64,000 nt of DNA, taken from the NCBI RefSeq assembly GCF_000151315.2, contig NW_011887296.1, forward strand, positions 1,677,035 through 1,741,034, given 5' to 3'. Shown here in pieces: positions 14,262 to 24,388 of the stretch (within the stretch, counting starts at the first letter, position 1; every line of letters begins with the position of its first letter). Under the pieces are notes generated by a model that saw only the letters and a program-made list of their open reading frames with translations, made no database searches and was not told where the DNA came from. Source of the DNA: Capsaspora owczarzaki ATCC 30864 (taxonomy: Eukaryota; Opisthokonta; Filasterea). Both the position numbers and the translations under genes were made by a program.

Positions 14262-16488
14262 ATGGCTCAGGCAGCAGTTGGACCGCCGCACAACCCCAAC
14301 AACGACTTGGAGATGGCCAATGCGCCGGACGACAGCGTTTCGTCGATGCGCTTCTGCCCCAGCGACACGCTGGACTACCTCGTTGTCGGCGCCTGGGATC
14401 AAACGGTGAGTGGAAGCGCGCGCGCGACCAGCGGGAGACCAGCGGGAGACCAGCGGGAGAGGGAAAAAGAGAGAGAGGGCAGAGAGAGAGAGATCCAAAG
14501 AACGGATAAAAGCGCAGTTTCGCCTTACTAATATTCAGGGAGCGTGGTTACCTTTTCCCCACTGTTGTTGCTCATACTGTTTTGCTCACTAACTCTCGCT
14601 TTTGCGTTCTGTCCCCTCTCAAACCCTGCCCCCTGCCCCCTCTCCCCCCACCGCACCGCCCTCATCATCAACAGACCCGCGTCTACAATGTGGATCCGAT
14701 GTCTGGCCAGAGCGAGCAGAAGATGGTCTTCCCGATGGACGCGCCCGTCCTCGACGTTGCATGGCACGCGGTAAGATAGGGACGAGCTGAGCTGCTGAAC
14801 TAACTGCCACCATCGCTGCGAGTGCGCTCGGGCAATCCATCATCATGTCATGTGCTGCTGGCGACATTGGTGCTCCGTGCGATTTTGCTGCACTTGGAGC
14901 TGCGGGGGGAAAGGGGGCGAAATCGATGGATTTTGCAATGGAAAACGCACACAGTGTGCATTTGTGCATTGTGCATTGGAGTGTGTGCAATCGGAACAAC
15001 TCGAACGTCATACGAAGCATTGCACGTTTGGGTGTTGTGATTGCCATCATCATCACAATTGCCAGCCGTGCCCTCTCAATGATCCAGAGTACAAACAAAC
15101 CCAACTGTCTCACGATGATTCGTTTGACCATTCCAGGATTGCAGCAAGGTTTTCGCCGCTGGCTGCAACAAACAAACACACATGTTCGATCTTGGTACCG
15201 GCCAGTCAATGCCAGTAGCCATGGTACGTGATGGATGAAACCTTCGTTGGCGCTTGCTTGTTGTTGGCGCTTGCTTGTCGGCATCGTTCCTCATTGGCGT
15301 CATGATTTGTCTTCCTGCTGTTAGCACGATCAACCGATCAAAACCATTCGTTATCTGACCGAGCCTGGATTGCTCATGTCTTGTGGCTGGGACCGCATGG
15401 TCAAGGTGAGCGTCGGAAGAGCAAACATGAAACGCACGCAATTTTTTCGTCGTCTCATTTCCGGGGTGCCTTTGTTTTGTTGGATGATTTGTCGCTAGTT
15501 CTGGGATTTGCGGTCGCCCAATTGCATCAATCAACTGCAACTGGCGGAGCGTGTGTACGCGGCCGATGCCGTCTACCCCATGGCCGTTGTTGCCACTGCC
15601 GACCGCCATGTTAACTTGATTGATTTGCGCCAGCCTTCCGCTGACTGGGTAAAAAAATAGAAAGCACCCGCCTTTCGCTGCATGCAGTCATAAAACGTAC
15701 ACCTTTCGGTCGCTAACATTGCCTCTGCTTTTTTTTTTTTTTTGTTTCGTCGCTTGATTTCCGCGTTTTCCAGCGGCAAGAGACGTCTCTCAAGTACCAA
15801 ACTCGTTGCGTCGCCGTCTTCCCTCAAGCAAACGGCTACGCCATTGGCTCGATCGAAGGCCGCGTGGCTGTCAACTATCCAGAGTTTGCTGCCGACGACA
15901 AGTTGCGTCACTTTGCGTCTATTTGGATTTGCCGCTGGTTAATTTTCGCTGTTTTCTGTTGTTGCTGACTTGGTGATTTGGGCGCGATTCGACAGACGAA
16001 ACTTCTCATTCAAGTGCCATCGCTTGAACGAAGGTCGCTTGAACGACGGCCAGACTCGCGACGATGTGTACGCAGTGAATAGCATTGTCTTCCACCCGAC
16101 TTATGGCACGTTCGCCACGACTGGCTCGGACGGCTGCTTCTTTTTCTGGGACAAGGACAGCCGACAGCGTCTCAAGCCCTTCAACCGGGCCAACCAGCCC
16201 ATTCCCTGCAGCTCTTTCAACGGTGCTGGCAACGTGTTTGCCTATGCCGTCAGCTACGATTGGTCGCGAGTAAGTGCACTGAGCTTGGTCGACGAATTGC
16301 TAGAATTGCTAGAGGGAAAGGGTTGTCCGAGTGACTGATTTGGTTTGGTTTGACAATAGGGAATCGATGGCGCGTCAAATCAACGCCCCCATCTATTGCT
16401 TCACAGTGTCCGTCCCGATGAGATCCGACCCAAGCCAGCACCAGCTGCCCAACCACCGAGCTATCTCAAGTCTGGCGGCCGGCGATGA
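14262..16488 (+). CDS. RAE1: RAE1/GLE2 mRNA export factor, WD40 protein
   Basis: Multi-exon WD40 protein. RAE1 binds the GLEBS motif of NUP98 at the nuclear pore and acts in mRNA export and the spindle checkpoint. Landmarks in order: DDSVSSMRFCPSDTLDYLVV in exon 1, APVLDVAWHA, KTIRYLTEPGLLMSCGWDRM, INQLQLAERVYAADAVYPM, AVVATADRHV, TRCVAVFPQANGYAIGSIEG, RVAVNYPEF, FSFKCHRLNEG, VYAVNSIVFHPTYGTFATTG, SDGCFFFWDKDSRQRLK, NVFAYAVSYDWSR, and a tail with EIRPKPAPA. The order and the SIEGRVAV signature fit RAE1 rather than BUB3. Eight or so exons with standard donors (for example CAAACG|GTGAGTG at 14405). The stop follows GGRR at 16486-16488. Confidence 0.92.
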
Positions 16489-16735
16489 TGACCCAAAAAC
16501 AAACCAAAAGAACAAACCAAAAGAACAAAACAAAAAAAAACAAACCAAAACAAAAAGCCAGACCAGTTTTTGTTCCCACTTTCACTTCCAACGCTCTTAC
16601 TTCTCTATTCACTTGTTATGGTGGCTTTTTGCGTGCTTTTAGTATGTGTCAAACCTTTCTTGAATGTATTTTTTTTTCATTGTTCCAAAAACGAGCGGAT
16701 GAACACAGTCTTTTGTTTTGTCAACAGGTTTTGCA
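16489..16735. other. short intergenic, A-rich then T-rich
   Basis: Repeated AACAAACCAAAA motifs near 16495-16555 follow the RAE1 stop. An upstream short exon of the next gene could be hidden near 16600-16640, because a consensus acceptor (TTTTGTCAACAG) lies just before its first ATG. Confidence 0.3.
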
Positions 16736-17413
16736 ATGGAAACGACAAGGCAAGAGGTCGAGCACCGAGCGGCGTTCGTCGTCTTTGTCAACGTCGAGAG
16801 CGAAACCAGTGCCTCAATCTGGATGTCCTTTAACACGAATGCGGCCAAAACCAACGGGTATCAATGGGAAATGTTTGGCGGCAAGGCGACTCGCCCGGAT
16901 AAAGCCAACCCCGCCGCGACAGCCGCCCGCGAGTTCGCCGAGGAAGCACTTGCCATACTCAAGCAGAAAAAGAAGGTGTCGTTGGCACAACAACTCAAGA
17001 TGCCCGATGCAGGAAGCGTGCATGGCGAAGTTACCGCTGAGATTCAGCAATGTTTAGCCTGTGCGCGTGACCAGGTGTGGCTCTCACAAAGTCAGAATCG
17101 CGTCTTTCTCGTGCCTGTCGACCGCTTACCCAACCTTGGCAAGATGGTCCTGGTTGCCCTCGCTGGGTTCACGGGTGGTCCCAAAAAAGCTGGCGTGCTG
17201 GAGTTTCGTCGTAGCGAATCGGCGAGTCCGTTTCGGCTCGTTTCAGATCCGGAAAAACCAGTGCGAGGCTGGGTTACTACTATTCTTGAAAGCGTCGCCT
17301 TCCAAGATGCGCTGGCGCAACTTGTTCGAAACGAGCTGGTTGATCGTTTGCAGAAGGCGAGTGCGATCGCAGCGGACAGCACAACGGTCCCGCTTCCTCC
17401 TCCCACATCATGA
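16736..17413 (+). CDS. Nudix-hydrolase-like protein
   Basis: About 225 residues in one exon. Residues about 45-80 contain WEMFGGKATRPDKANPAAT followed by AAREFAEEALAI, matching the Nudix box core (GG ... REUxEE). The glutamate usually seven residues before the REUxEE arginine is not in register (Ala, with Asp two residues earlier), so activity is uncertain. Nudix enzymes hydrolyse nucleoside diphosphates linked to another moiety; no substrate can be inferred. The first ATG follows an AG|GTTTTGCA acceptor-like site, so an additional 5' exon is possible. Convergent with the FAD synthase gene downstream. Confidence 0.65.
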   Translation: METTRQEVEHRAAFVVFVNVESETSASIWMSFNTNAAKTNGYQWEMFGGKATRPDKANPAATAAREFAEEALAILKQKKKVSLAQQLKMPDAGSVHGEVTAEIQQCLACARDQVWLSQSQNRVFLVPVDRLPNLGKMVLVALAGFTGGPKKAGVLEFRRSESASPFRLVSDPEKPVRGWVTTILESVAFQDALAQLVRNELVDRLQKASAIAADSTTVPLPPPTS

Positions 17414-18082
17414 TGAAGCAGCATCAGGAAGCTTACATGCAAGTAGTGCAGGGAAGCGCGCTATGGGCTGCAGCTCGAGCGAGTCTGGGTCATCCGACAT
17501 GGGCGACGGCCAACCTCATCAGTCCATGGTGATTGAAAACATCCTCTGTCAGATCAGCCGTCCATCGAAATGTACATGCACACCCTTTTTGGGGATGGAA
17601 AATCGCGCTGTTGGCTCAATAGAACCGGTTGAACCGAGAGCGCACAAAGTTTTCGTTGTGGCATTGGGTGTTGGGTTATTGCGCTCTTTCCTCCACGTCT
17701 GGGGGTTGATCTCGGGTTGAGCGCAGTCAAATTTGCACATTAAAGTCGGACTGTTATGAGAGCAGTCAAGTTTGCACATTAGAGTCGGACTGTTACGACG
17801 GATTCGTGAGCTTTTTGCACGAGAACAGTTATCATTGGTCAGGATTGCATCCCTCGTTATCACAAGCCAACAGCAAACACGCACAAGTTCACACATGCCA
17901 TTCACAGTAGCACTGGTGTTGTATACGTGGAATTTGCAGCTTGGAACGAGAAGCAATCACCAACAAGACTGAAATGTTCAACAAGATTCGCAACTCGTTG
18001 GCTGTTTCACGAACAACGAGGTTGTCTTCCTGCTGCTCCCCTTGCTTGTTTTGCATAAGAATAAATGTACAAATGAATACAG
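17414..18082. other. intergenic between convergent genes
   Basis: No coding signal seen. Holds a 39-bp near-perfect direct repeat (listed separately). Shared 3' flank of the Nudix and FAD synthase genes. Confidence 0.5.
17723..17800. repeat. 39-bp direct tandem repeat, two copies
   Basis: 17723-17761 and 17762-17800 differ at about four positions; both begin GCAGTCAA and contain GTCGGACTGTTA. Confidence 0.85.
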
Positions 18083-19675
18083 CTACAGACTGCTCTGTGC
18101 CGATGGCCGAGACGATTGTTGTGGCGACTGCGGCTGCAGCGAAGGCCGCCGACCATCGCGCTCCTTGCTTCCATCCTGGAGCAAGTATGCGGGCGAGAAG
18201 CGCGGCGGAGATTGTGTTCCGGCACGAAGAAGCGCTGGATTTGGGCTAGTGGTTGATCTTCCACCGAGGGATGTGTATCTGTCAAAAGCACAGCCAGCAG
18301 CAGCGGACAGAGAATGAGTTGGCCGAGTATTTCACATCCACCAAACAGAAGCCCGAATGCACATACCCCAAATCATAAAGGTGGCAGTAAGGCACTCGGA
18401 AGGCTCGAAGAAACAGCCACACGTCCGCGTAGCTCCAATCCAGGATTGGGTTGATGCGCATAAACTGCGGCCAGTCCGGGTCTGTTGGTGTGCACGTCTC
18501 GAGCGAGGCTGAGGTATTTGTCGAAGGAAAAGACAGTTCGACAGTGAGCCCAACAGAGCCAGCCAAGAGGGGGGGGGGCAAGAGAAACGAACAAACAAGC
18601 AAACCCAAAAACACGGCGAGGAACTGTACCCGAAAACGGATCCGTTCGCCTCGTCCCGGCAAAAATGGCGCGAACTTGCGGCCGTTGCTTTGAGAGTTCC
18701 GTGAGACCGGCCTTGATCGAGCCGTCGATTGTGAACAAGTCCATCGAGTAGCTGCCAAAAGAGCGGAGGTGGAGATGGAAGCGTTATGAGACAAGGCAGA
18801 GAGCATCAATCAAAAAAACCGAACAAGGCGGTCCTGACGTACTCCTGGGCGGCCTCTCGCACAAACGACTCGACTTCATGGAATTGATCTGGGAAGGACA
18901 GATAGATTGCCGGAATCGGAAGATGCCTGCTGTTTTCGGCGTTGTGACGTCCGCACCGTGTTCGCAGCACTGCATTGAGCAAGTGCAACACGACCATGCA
19001 ATCCTTGCCGCCGTTAAAGCTTAGCATGATTGTATCCGTCCTACAAGGTAATAACAACGTCAAGTACGTTGGGGGTCAGTTTCAAGTCAGTTACCAAAAG
19101 TGTATCCAAACGCCAGCAAACGCCCGGGAAATAGTCCATTCCAAAAATTCCGAATGTGATGCACAAAAGTCCTACTTGTAGATTTGCAGTGCCTGCTCGA
19201 TGGCGGTTGTGGCCTGTCTTACGCAGAGTGCGAGGTGCACGACTTGCTCAGCGGTGGCCAACGTGAGCGTCGTCGCGGTGGACTCGTCGCTGCGACGGAC
19301 TGCCGAGCCAACGTCGCCATTACTTTGACTATCATGGCTGTCATCATCGTGAGCGGTATTCCTGATGATGCTCGTGCCCTGACTGCCCTGACCGAGCGCA
19401 GCGACGAGCCGGCTGAATGCGGCCTGGAATGCCCCGCCGCAACCTCCGACGGCCGCTCCTGGTCCTGCGACTGGGACTGAGGATGAGGCTGAGGCTGAGG
19501 CTGGCTGGACGGACTCGGCAATGTCGATGAGCGCCTGGACGTCGGCGCCAGTCGTGCACAGCGCGTCCCAGCGCGGAGAGGCGGCCGCGAGCACGAGTCG
19601 GCACTGCTGCTCCTGCAACGGCGGCGGCGGCGGCGGACTTGCAGAAGAGGCAGCAGTTGGGCGGTGCAGCAGCAT
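18083..19675 (-). CDS. FLAD1: FAD synthase, PAPS-reductase-like domain (FLAD1/Fad1 type)
   Basis: Minus strand, about five exons. Adenylates FMN to FAD. The first exon has a poly-Pro start ([14 protein letters not shown]) and an Ala-rich helical region of no clear homology. The catalytic domain then follows: [18 protein letters not shown] (ATP-pyrophosphatase P-loop), [61 protein letters not shown], and in the last exon (about 18083-18288) [20 protein letters not shown] with [17 protein letters not shown]. This last exon joins in phase (TTGG|gtatg ... acag|ATACACATC) and carries the family C-terminus. There is no molybdopterin-binding domain, so it resembles Fad1 or the C-terminal half of animal FLAD1. 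ATG at 19675 chosen over 19867, since the upstream residues look like UTR. Confidence 0.88.
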
Positions 19676-20209
19676 TTTGACAGAATTGAGGAGAGAAAAA
19701 GTCCGAGCTGGTGTGAACCAGAGTGGAAGAAGAGTGGAAGAAGAGTGGAAGAAGAGCGGGAGAATGAGAGTGAAGGGGAGAGAGTAAAAGAGTGAGAAAC
19801 TCAGAATCAAAAAAAGGCTCAGACAACGGAAAATAACGACTGAAGCATGACTCAATGCATCTATCAAGAGGGAGAGACAGCGAAAGGTCCTCGCTGTGCC
19901 TGATTGAAGGCTGGCCTTGCCTTTGAGCTTACTTACTGCTGGACTTCCACAACTTCCCTCTAACCCTATCCTACAGTACTACTTTGCTCTCGTCGCACAG
20001 CACGCTATTGCATTTGAACAAAACCGATGCATGAGGCAGCTCTGTCTCGTTTCGTTTGGTTTGTTTATTCTCTTATGACGTTGTTTCTCAGAAAAGCAGT
20101 TCTCATTTTTTGTTTTGAGCAGCAGGTTGCTCGGCCACACACTTTGAATCAACTACAAGAACAAGAACAAGAACAAGAACAAGAACAAGAACAAGAACAA
20201 GAACAAGCA
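19676..20209. promoter_or_regulatory. bidirectional promoter region, FAD synthase and SMAP-domain gene
   Basis: 534 bp between divergent starts. Contains a telomere-like TAACCCTA motif near 19963-19970 directly followed by ATCCTACAGTACTAC, which is close to the reverse complement of the motif flanking the telomere-like cluster at 14 kb. A hexamer array of CAAGAA units (about 20154-20207) ends at the start codon of the SMAP-domain gene, with GAGTGGAAGAA units near 19730-19760. Confidence 0.5.
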
Positions 20210-21262
20210 ATGGCCAAGCATACGAGTCCGCGTGCTGCTGAATCTGAAGAAGGGAAGACGAAGAAGGCGGCGACGCCACGCGGTGATGGTGATGCTGGTG
20301 CCAGCGAGCAGACCAACGCCAAGCACAAGACCAAGCACGATGAGGAGCGACTGAGCCGCAAGCACACGCGAGACAGCGATAGTGACAGCGACAGCGACAG
20401 TGAGGACGAGCGAGACGAGCGAGACGAGCGAGAAGGAGCAAAGCACAAGGCAAAGAAGGCGCGAACGGACGATCACGACGAGGACCATGCGTCATCATCG
20501 TCATCATCAGCCAAGGGCAAGAAGGGCAAGAAGGACAAGAAGGACAAGAAGGAGAAGAAGGACAAGAAGGAGAAGAAGGACAAGAAGGACAAGAAGGACA
20601 AGAAGAAGGACAGGATCAAGGCGTCATCGACCGCTGCTCGCAAGGCAGATGGTGAATCGAGCAGCTCAGACAGTGATGCTGATGATGACAATGACAGTGA
20701 TGATGCTGGCGATGATGAAGCCACCGCTGGTGCACAGGTCGAGGTTGCACGACACAAGCCGCAGCCGATGGACGTTGATTCGAGCGATGAAGCGTCATCG
20801 GACGACGAGCAGCCCAGCAAGCAACAGCAAAAGAAGGAAAAGAAGGACAAGAAGGACAAGAAGGACAAGAAGGACAAGAAGGACAAGAAGGAGAACAAGG
20901 ACAAGAAGGAGAAAAAGGAGAAAAAGGACAAGAAGGACAAATCCGAGGCCAAGGCAGCAGCGCACAGCGACAACAAGGCCGGTGCGTTGCGTGCGCCTGC
21001 TACGGCAAACCAGTGGGAAACCACAACCTTCTCAGGCGATGCCGGAGGCGCTCAAAAGGAAAAGTTTTTGCGTCTGATGGGTCTGGGAAAGCAGGCGGCA
21101 GCTACCGCAGCACACTCCAAGCCCGCCGCGGGCAGCGCGTCCACGTCCCAAGTCGCAGCATCACAGCGAGCCATGAACGATCTCCAATCGCAGTACGAAA
21201 GCCTCCGCAAGTTTAATTCGCAAGCGCAGCAAAGCGGTGGCAAGTTTGGCTTCTCGCACTAG
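20210..21262 (+). CDS. lysine-rich nuclear protein with C-terminal SMAP-like domain (KNOP1-like)
   Basis: Single exon, about 350 residues, highly charged: Asp/Ser-rich blocks alternating with KKDKKDKKEKK arrays, typical of nucleolar proteins. Near residue 263 the sequence turns ordered: NQWETTTFSGDAGGAQKEKF followed by LRLMGLGKQ, matching the small acidic protein (SMAP) domain at the C-terminus of lysine-rich nucleolar protein 1. It ends with a helical tail, LQSQYESLRKFNSQAQQSG. The ATG at 20210 follows the CAAGAA repeat; an in-frame upstream ATG at 20027 would add a Gln-Glu repeat and is less likely. Function is inferred only from composition and the SMAP match. Confidence 0.75.
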   Translation: MAKHTSPRAAESEEGKTKKAATPRGDGDAGASEQTNAKHKTKHDEERLSRKHTRDSDSDSDSDSEDERDERDEREGAKHKAKKARTDDHDEDHASSSSSSAKGKKGKKDKKDKKEKKDKKEKKDKKDKKDKKKDRIKASSTAARKADGESSSSDSDADDDNDSDDAGDDEATAGAQVEVARHKPQPMDVDSSDEASSDDEQPSKQQQKKEKKDKKDKKDKKDKKDKKENKDKKEKKEKKDKKDKSEAKAAAHSDNKAGALRAPATANQWETTTFSGDAGGAQKEKFLRLMGLGKQAAATAAHSKPAAGSASTSQVAASQRAMNDLQSQYESLRKFNSQAQQSGGKFGFSH

Positions 21263-21599
21263 CAAAAAAACGTGTCTCGAGCGCAAACAAGCGCAATTTC
21301 AGGCCTTGACGACATGTCATTGTGATCGGTTTGCACACTTCCTTCTCTTTCGATGTCAGTTTGAGCACCAGTTGTGTAGTGAGCTTCGTAATGCAGTAGG
21401 TTCATTGAAATCCAGCATTTTCAACCATGCAAACTTTAACTATAGTGATTCAGAACCACGATCGCGGATTCACTGTAAACAGGGACACAAGTCCAAGTGC
21501 ATGCCTATTTGTCCCTCGACACACCTTTGCTCACCGAAGATGTAGATTGGACCACACAAATCTCAGTCCCTTTTTTTTTTTTTTTTTTTGATTTTCAAC
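21263..21599. other. intergenic
   Basis: No coding signal; a T run (21571-21589) lies just before the next start codon, as at several genes in this window. Confidence 0.5.
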
Positions 21600-23928
21600 A
21601 TGTCGTATGAGAGTATGAATCAGAAACAGCGCAAGCTGTATGATAAAGTCAAGAAGGCGAGTGGAGTGCTCAAGTAAGAAAAAGCCGAATCTATTGCAAC
21701 AGTGCGATCGCGTGTGCTAACGAAGCGGAGGACAGTCTGCAGAAGAGCGAGGTTGGCGACGCTGAAGCGCAGGCGATTGCTGAAGCGCTCAAAGTGAACA
21801 CGACGGTGTCGATGCTTTTGTAAGGCATCTCAGAACTACTGATGCATATGAGGGACTCACTGATGGCGGGAATGGAGCAGTCTGCAAAACAACCAGATTG
21901 GCGATGCTGGAGCGCAGGCGATTGTGGAGTCACTCAAAGTGAACACGACGCTGACTGAGCTCGGGTAAGGCATCTCAGAGCTACTGATGCATTTAGAGTG
22001 CTCACTGATGGAGGAAATGGAGCAGTCTGCAAAACAACCAGATTGGCGATGCTGGAGCACAGGCGATTGCTGAGACACTCAAAGTGAACACGACGCTGGC
22101 TGAGCTCGCGTAAGGCATCTCAGAGCTACTGATGCATTTAGAGTGCTCACTGATGGAGGGAATGGAGCAGTCTGGGTGGCAATCAGATAGGAGATGCTGG
22201 AGCGCAGGCGATGACTGAAGCACTCAAAGTGAACACGACGCTGACCGTGCTCTAGTAAGGCATCTCAGAGCTACTGATGCATTTAGAGTGCTCACTGATG
22301 GAGGGAATGGAGCAGTCTGGATGTCAATCAGATCGGAGATGCTGGAGCACAGGCGATTGCTGAAGCGCTCAAAGTGAACGCGAAGGTGACTAAGCTCTAG
22401 TAGGTCATCTCACTTGTTTAAGTGGGTAATTCAGCAGAGGGTATGAAGAGAACTCACCGATGAAGGGGATGGGCAGTCTGTCGCACAATCAAATGACCGA
22501 TGTGGGAGGACAGGCGATTGTTGGAGCGCTCAAAGTGAACAAGACGCTGACTAGCCTTGAGTAAATATTGATGGTTTTGAGATCTACTCTGAAGATCGTT
22601 CGACTCATACGACAATCTAACGACGTGACCAACAACAATAGGCTGAAAAAAAACTTTCTGACCAACACTGGAATCACTGCACTCAACGAAACAGGCAATA
22701 CCGTTTGTAAATTGGAGTAAGACTCTGTGTGTTTATTGGACTCGCATGAAGCAAGTCCGAACAACAATCCGTTCACTTTTTGGCGAAACTGGGGTTTCTA
22801 TGAAGGAGCCTTGACAACCAGCGTGCACCATCGCCTGCCGACTTGGCTCAGATTGCAGCTCGTGCCGCTGCAAATCCGGCAACTGAGGTTCAGCAATTGC
22901 GCTCCAAACTGGCTGCCAAAGACCAGGAGCTAGCGGCCAACAAGCAGGAGCTCGCGACCAAAGACCAGGAGCTGCAGCAACTTCGCTCCGATCTGAAGTC
23001 AGCTCTTGATCGAATTGACGTATTTGAGCGCAACGAACCCCCCGTTGGATCCTCATCGAACTTTGACGGACCAATCCCGCCAGTTTCTCTCGCAACTCTT
23101 GTCACCGCGACGAACAATTTTGCTGCCGATTCACTGATTGGCGAAGGAGCATTTGGTCGCGTGTACTCTGCCATTATGCCTGGCACTCGTGTTGCCATCA
23201 AAAAGCTGTCCGCCGAATCCAAGCAGGGCGCTGCCGAGTTCAAATCTGAACTGGACTCTTTGTCGAAATTCCGCCACGCAAACATTATTGCCATTCTGTC
23301 GTATGCTGAGCAAGGCGATGAGCGATGCCTGGTGTACGAGTTCATGCCAAACGGTTCTGTTCGCGATCGTCTCAGCCTCAAGAATGATAGGCCTCCGCTG
23401 ACCTGGTCGCAACGCCACCGCATTGCTGCCGATGTCTCCCGCGGCATGCACTATGTCCAAACCGCGTTCCCTGATCATGTTCTGTTCCACCTCGACCTCA
23501 AGACGGACAATGTTCTGCTAGACGCATACCTTAATGCGAAAGTGTCTGATTTTGGCTTGGTTCGTGCTGCCCAACACCTCGATGAAAAGAGCTACCTTCG
23601 CACGCAGACTGTTCAAGGTACCGCTGTTTACATGTGTCCCGAGTTCCTATTGGAGGGCAGAATGACCACCAAGACAGACGTCTACCCATTCGGCATGATT
23701 CTGCTCGAGTTGGTGACCGCCGCCAAGCCTGGTCCCAGACTGAAAACAGACATGCGCAAAGCAGTGAAAAACCAAAAATCCATCGAGATGCTGGACTCGG
23801 CCTTGAAACCAACCGAAGCCGAGCGCCAGAGCATCAGCGAGGTTGTCACTCTCGCACTCGAGTGTCTTGAGGACGATGCTGACGATCGCCCATCCTTTGG
23901 TCGCCTCATTGCTTCGTTGGATGCTTGA
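21600..23928 (+). CDS. intracellular LRR (RI type) - coiled coil - Pelle/IRAK-like protein kinase
   Basis: Exon 1 (21600-21673) encodes a capping helix, QRKLYDKVKKASGVLK. Six exons of 84 nt follow (the first 21736-21819), each with one 28-residue RNase-inhibitor-type LRR, consensus LxxNQIGDAGAQAIAEALKV plus NTTLTEL; then a shorter degenerate repeat (KNFLTNTGITALNETGN). All junctions are phase 2. The last exon (about 22806-23928) starts ..LDNQRAPSPADLAQ, then a coiled coil with LAAKDQELAANKQEL heptads, then a kinase: GEGAFGRVYS, VAIKKL (ATP lysine), LVYEFMPNGSVRDRL, HLDLKTDNVLLD (HLD in place of HRD, catalytic Asp kept), SDFGLVRA and MCPEFLLEG, DVYPFGMILLELVTA, DDRPSFGRL. TKL/Pelle-IRAK/plant RLK style. 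No signal peptide or membrane segment, so probably cytosolic. Tandem with a kinase-less paralogue at 24389-27435. Confidence 0.85.
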
Positions 23929-24388
23929 CGATGGGAGCTGGCGTGCATTGGTTTCACAGCAATCATTGGAGAATCGATTTACTGCGAACGAGAACCAAGC
24001 CCTCTCCCTCACTCTTCACGACAAGCTGCCTTTTGCGCACGTTTATAGAATGCACATTCAATCGATGTTTCGGAGGCGCGGCGTGGGTGATTGTTGATCA
24101 TGCAGGGATGTCAGGTTGTTTGGCTGTTCTCGCTCGTTCGGCTGGCTGTTCTTGTCTTTTGTCAGCGATTGTGCGTCGCGATCGCAAATCTCCATCTCGG
24201 ATCTAGTAAATCTCTCACGCCACTTTTTTTTTTTTTTTTTTTTTTTTTTTGCTCACCAAGCATACAGTACAAAGCATGGGAAATCAAAACCAAACGCACA
24301 AATCTGGAAAAAGTCGCGTCGGACGTCACGCTCGCGCAGTCTTCCTTTTTGTTCCGGTTTCGATTTTGTTTGTTTTTGTTCTTGTACG
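23929..24388. other. intergenic between tandem LRR paralogues
   Basis: No coding signal; a 27-nt T run near 24223-24250. Presumed 3' flank of the kinase gene and promoter of the next paralogue. Confidence 0.5.

Noticed and set aside
20103-21024. Antisense Ser/Leu/Phe-rich frames over the lysine-rich gene
   Set aside because: Complement of AAG/GAC repeats; no independent coding signal.
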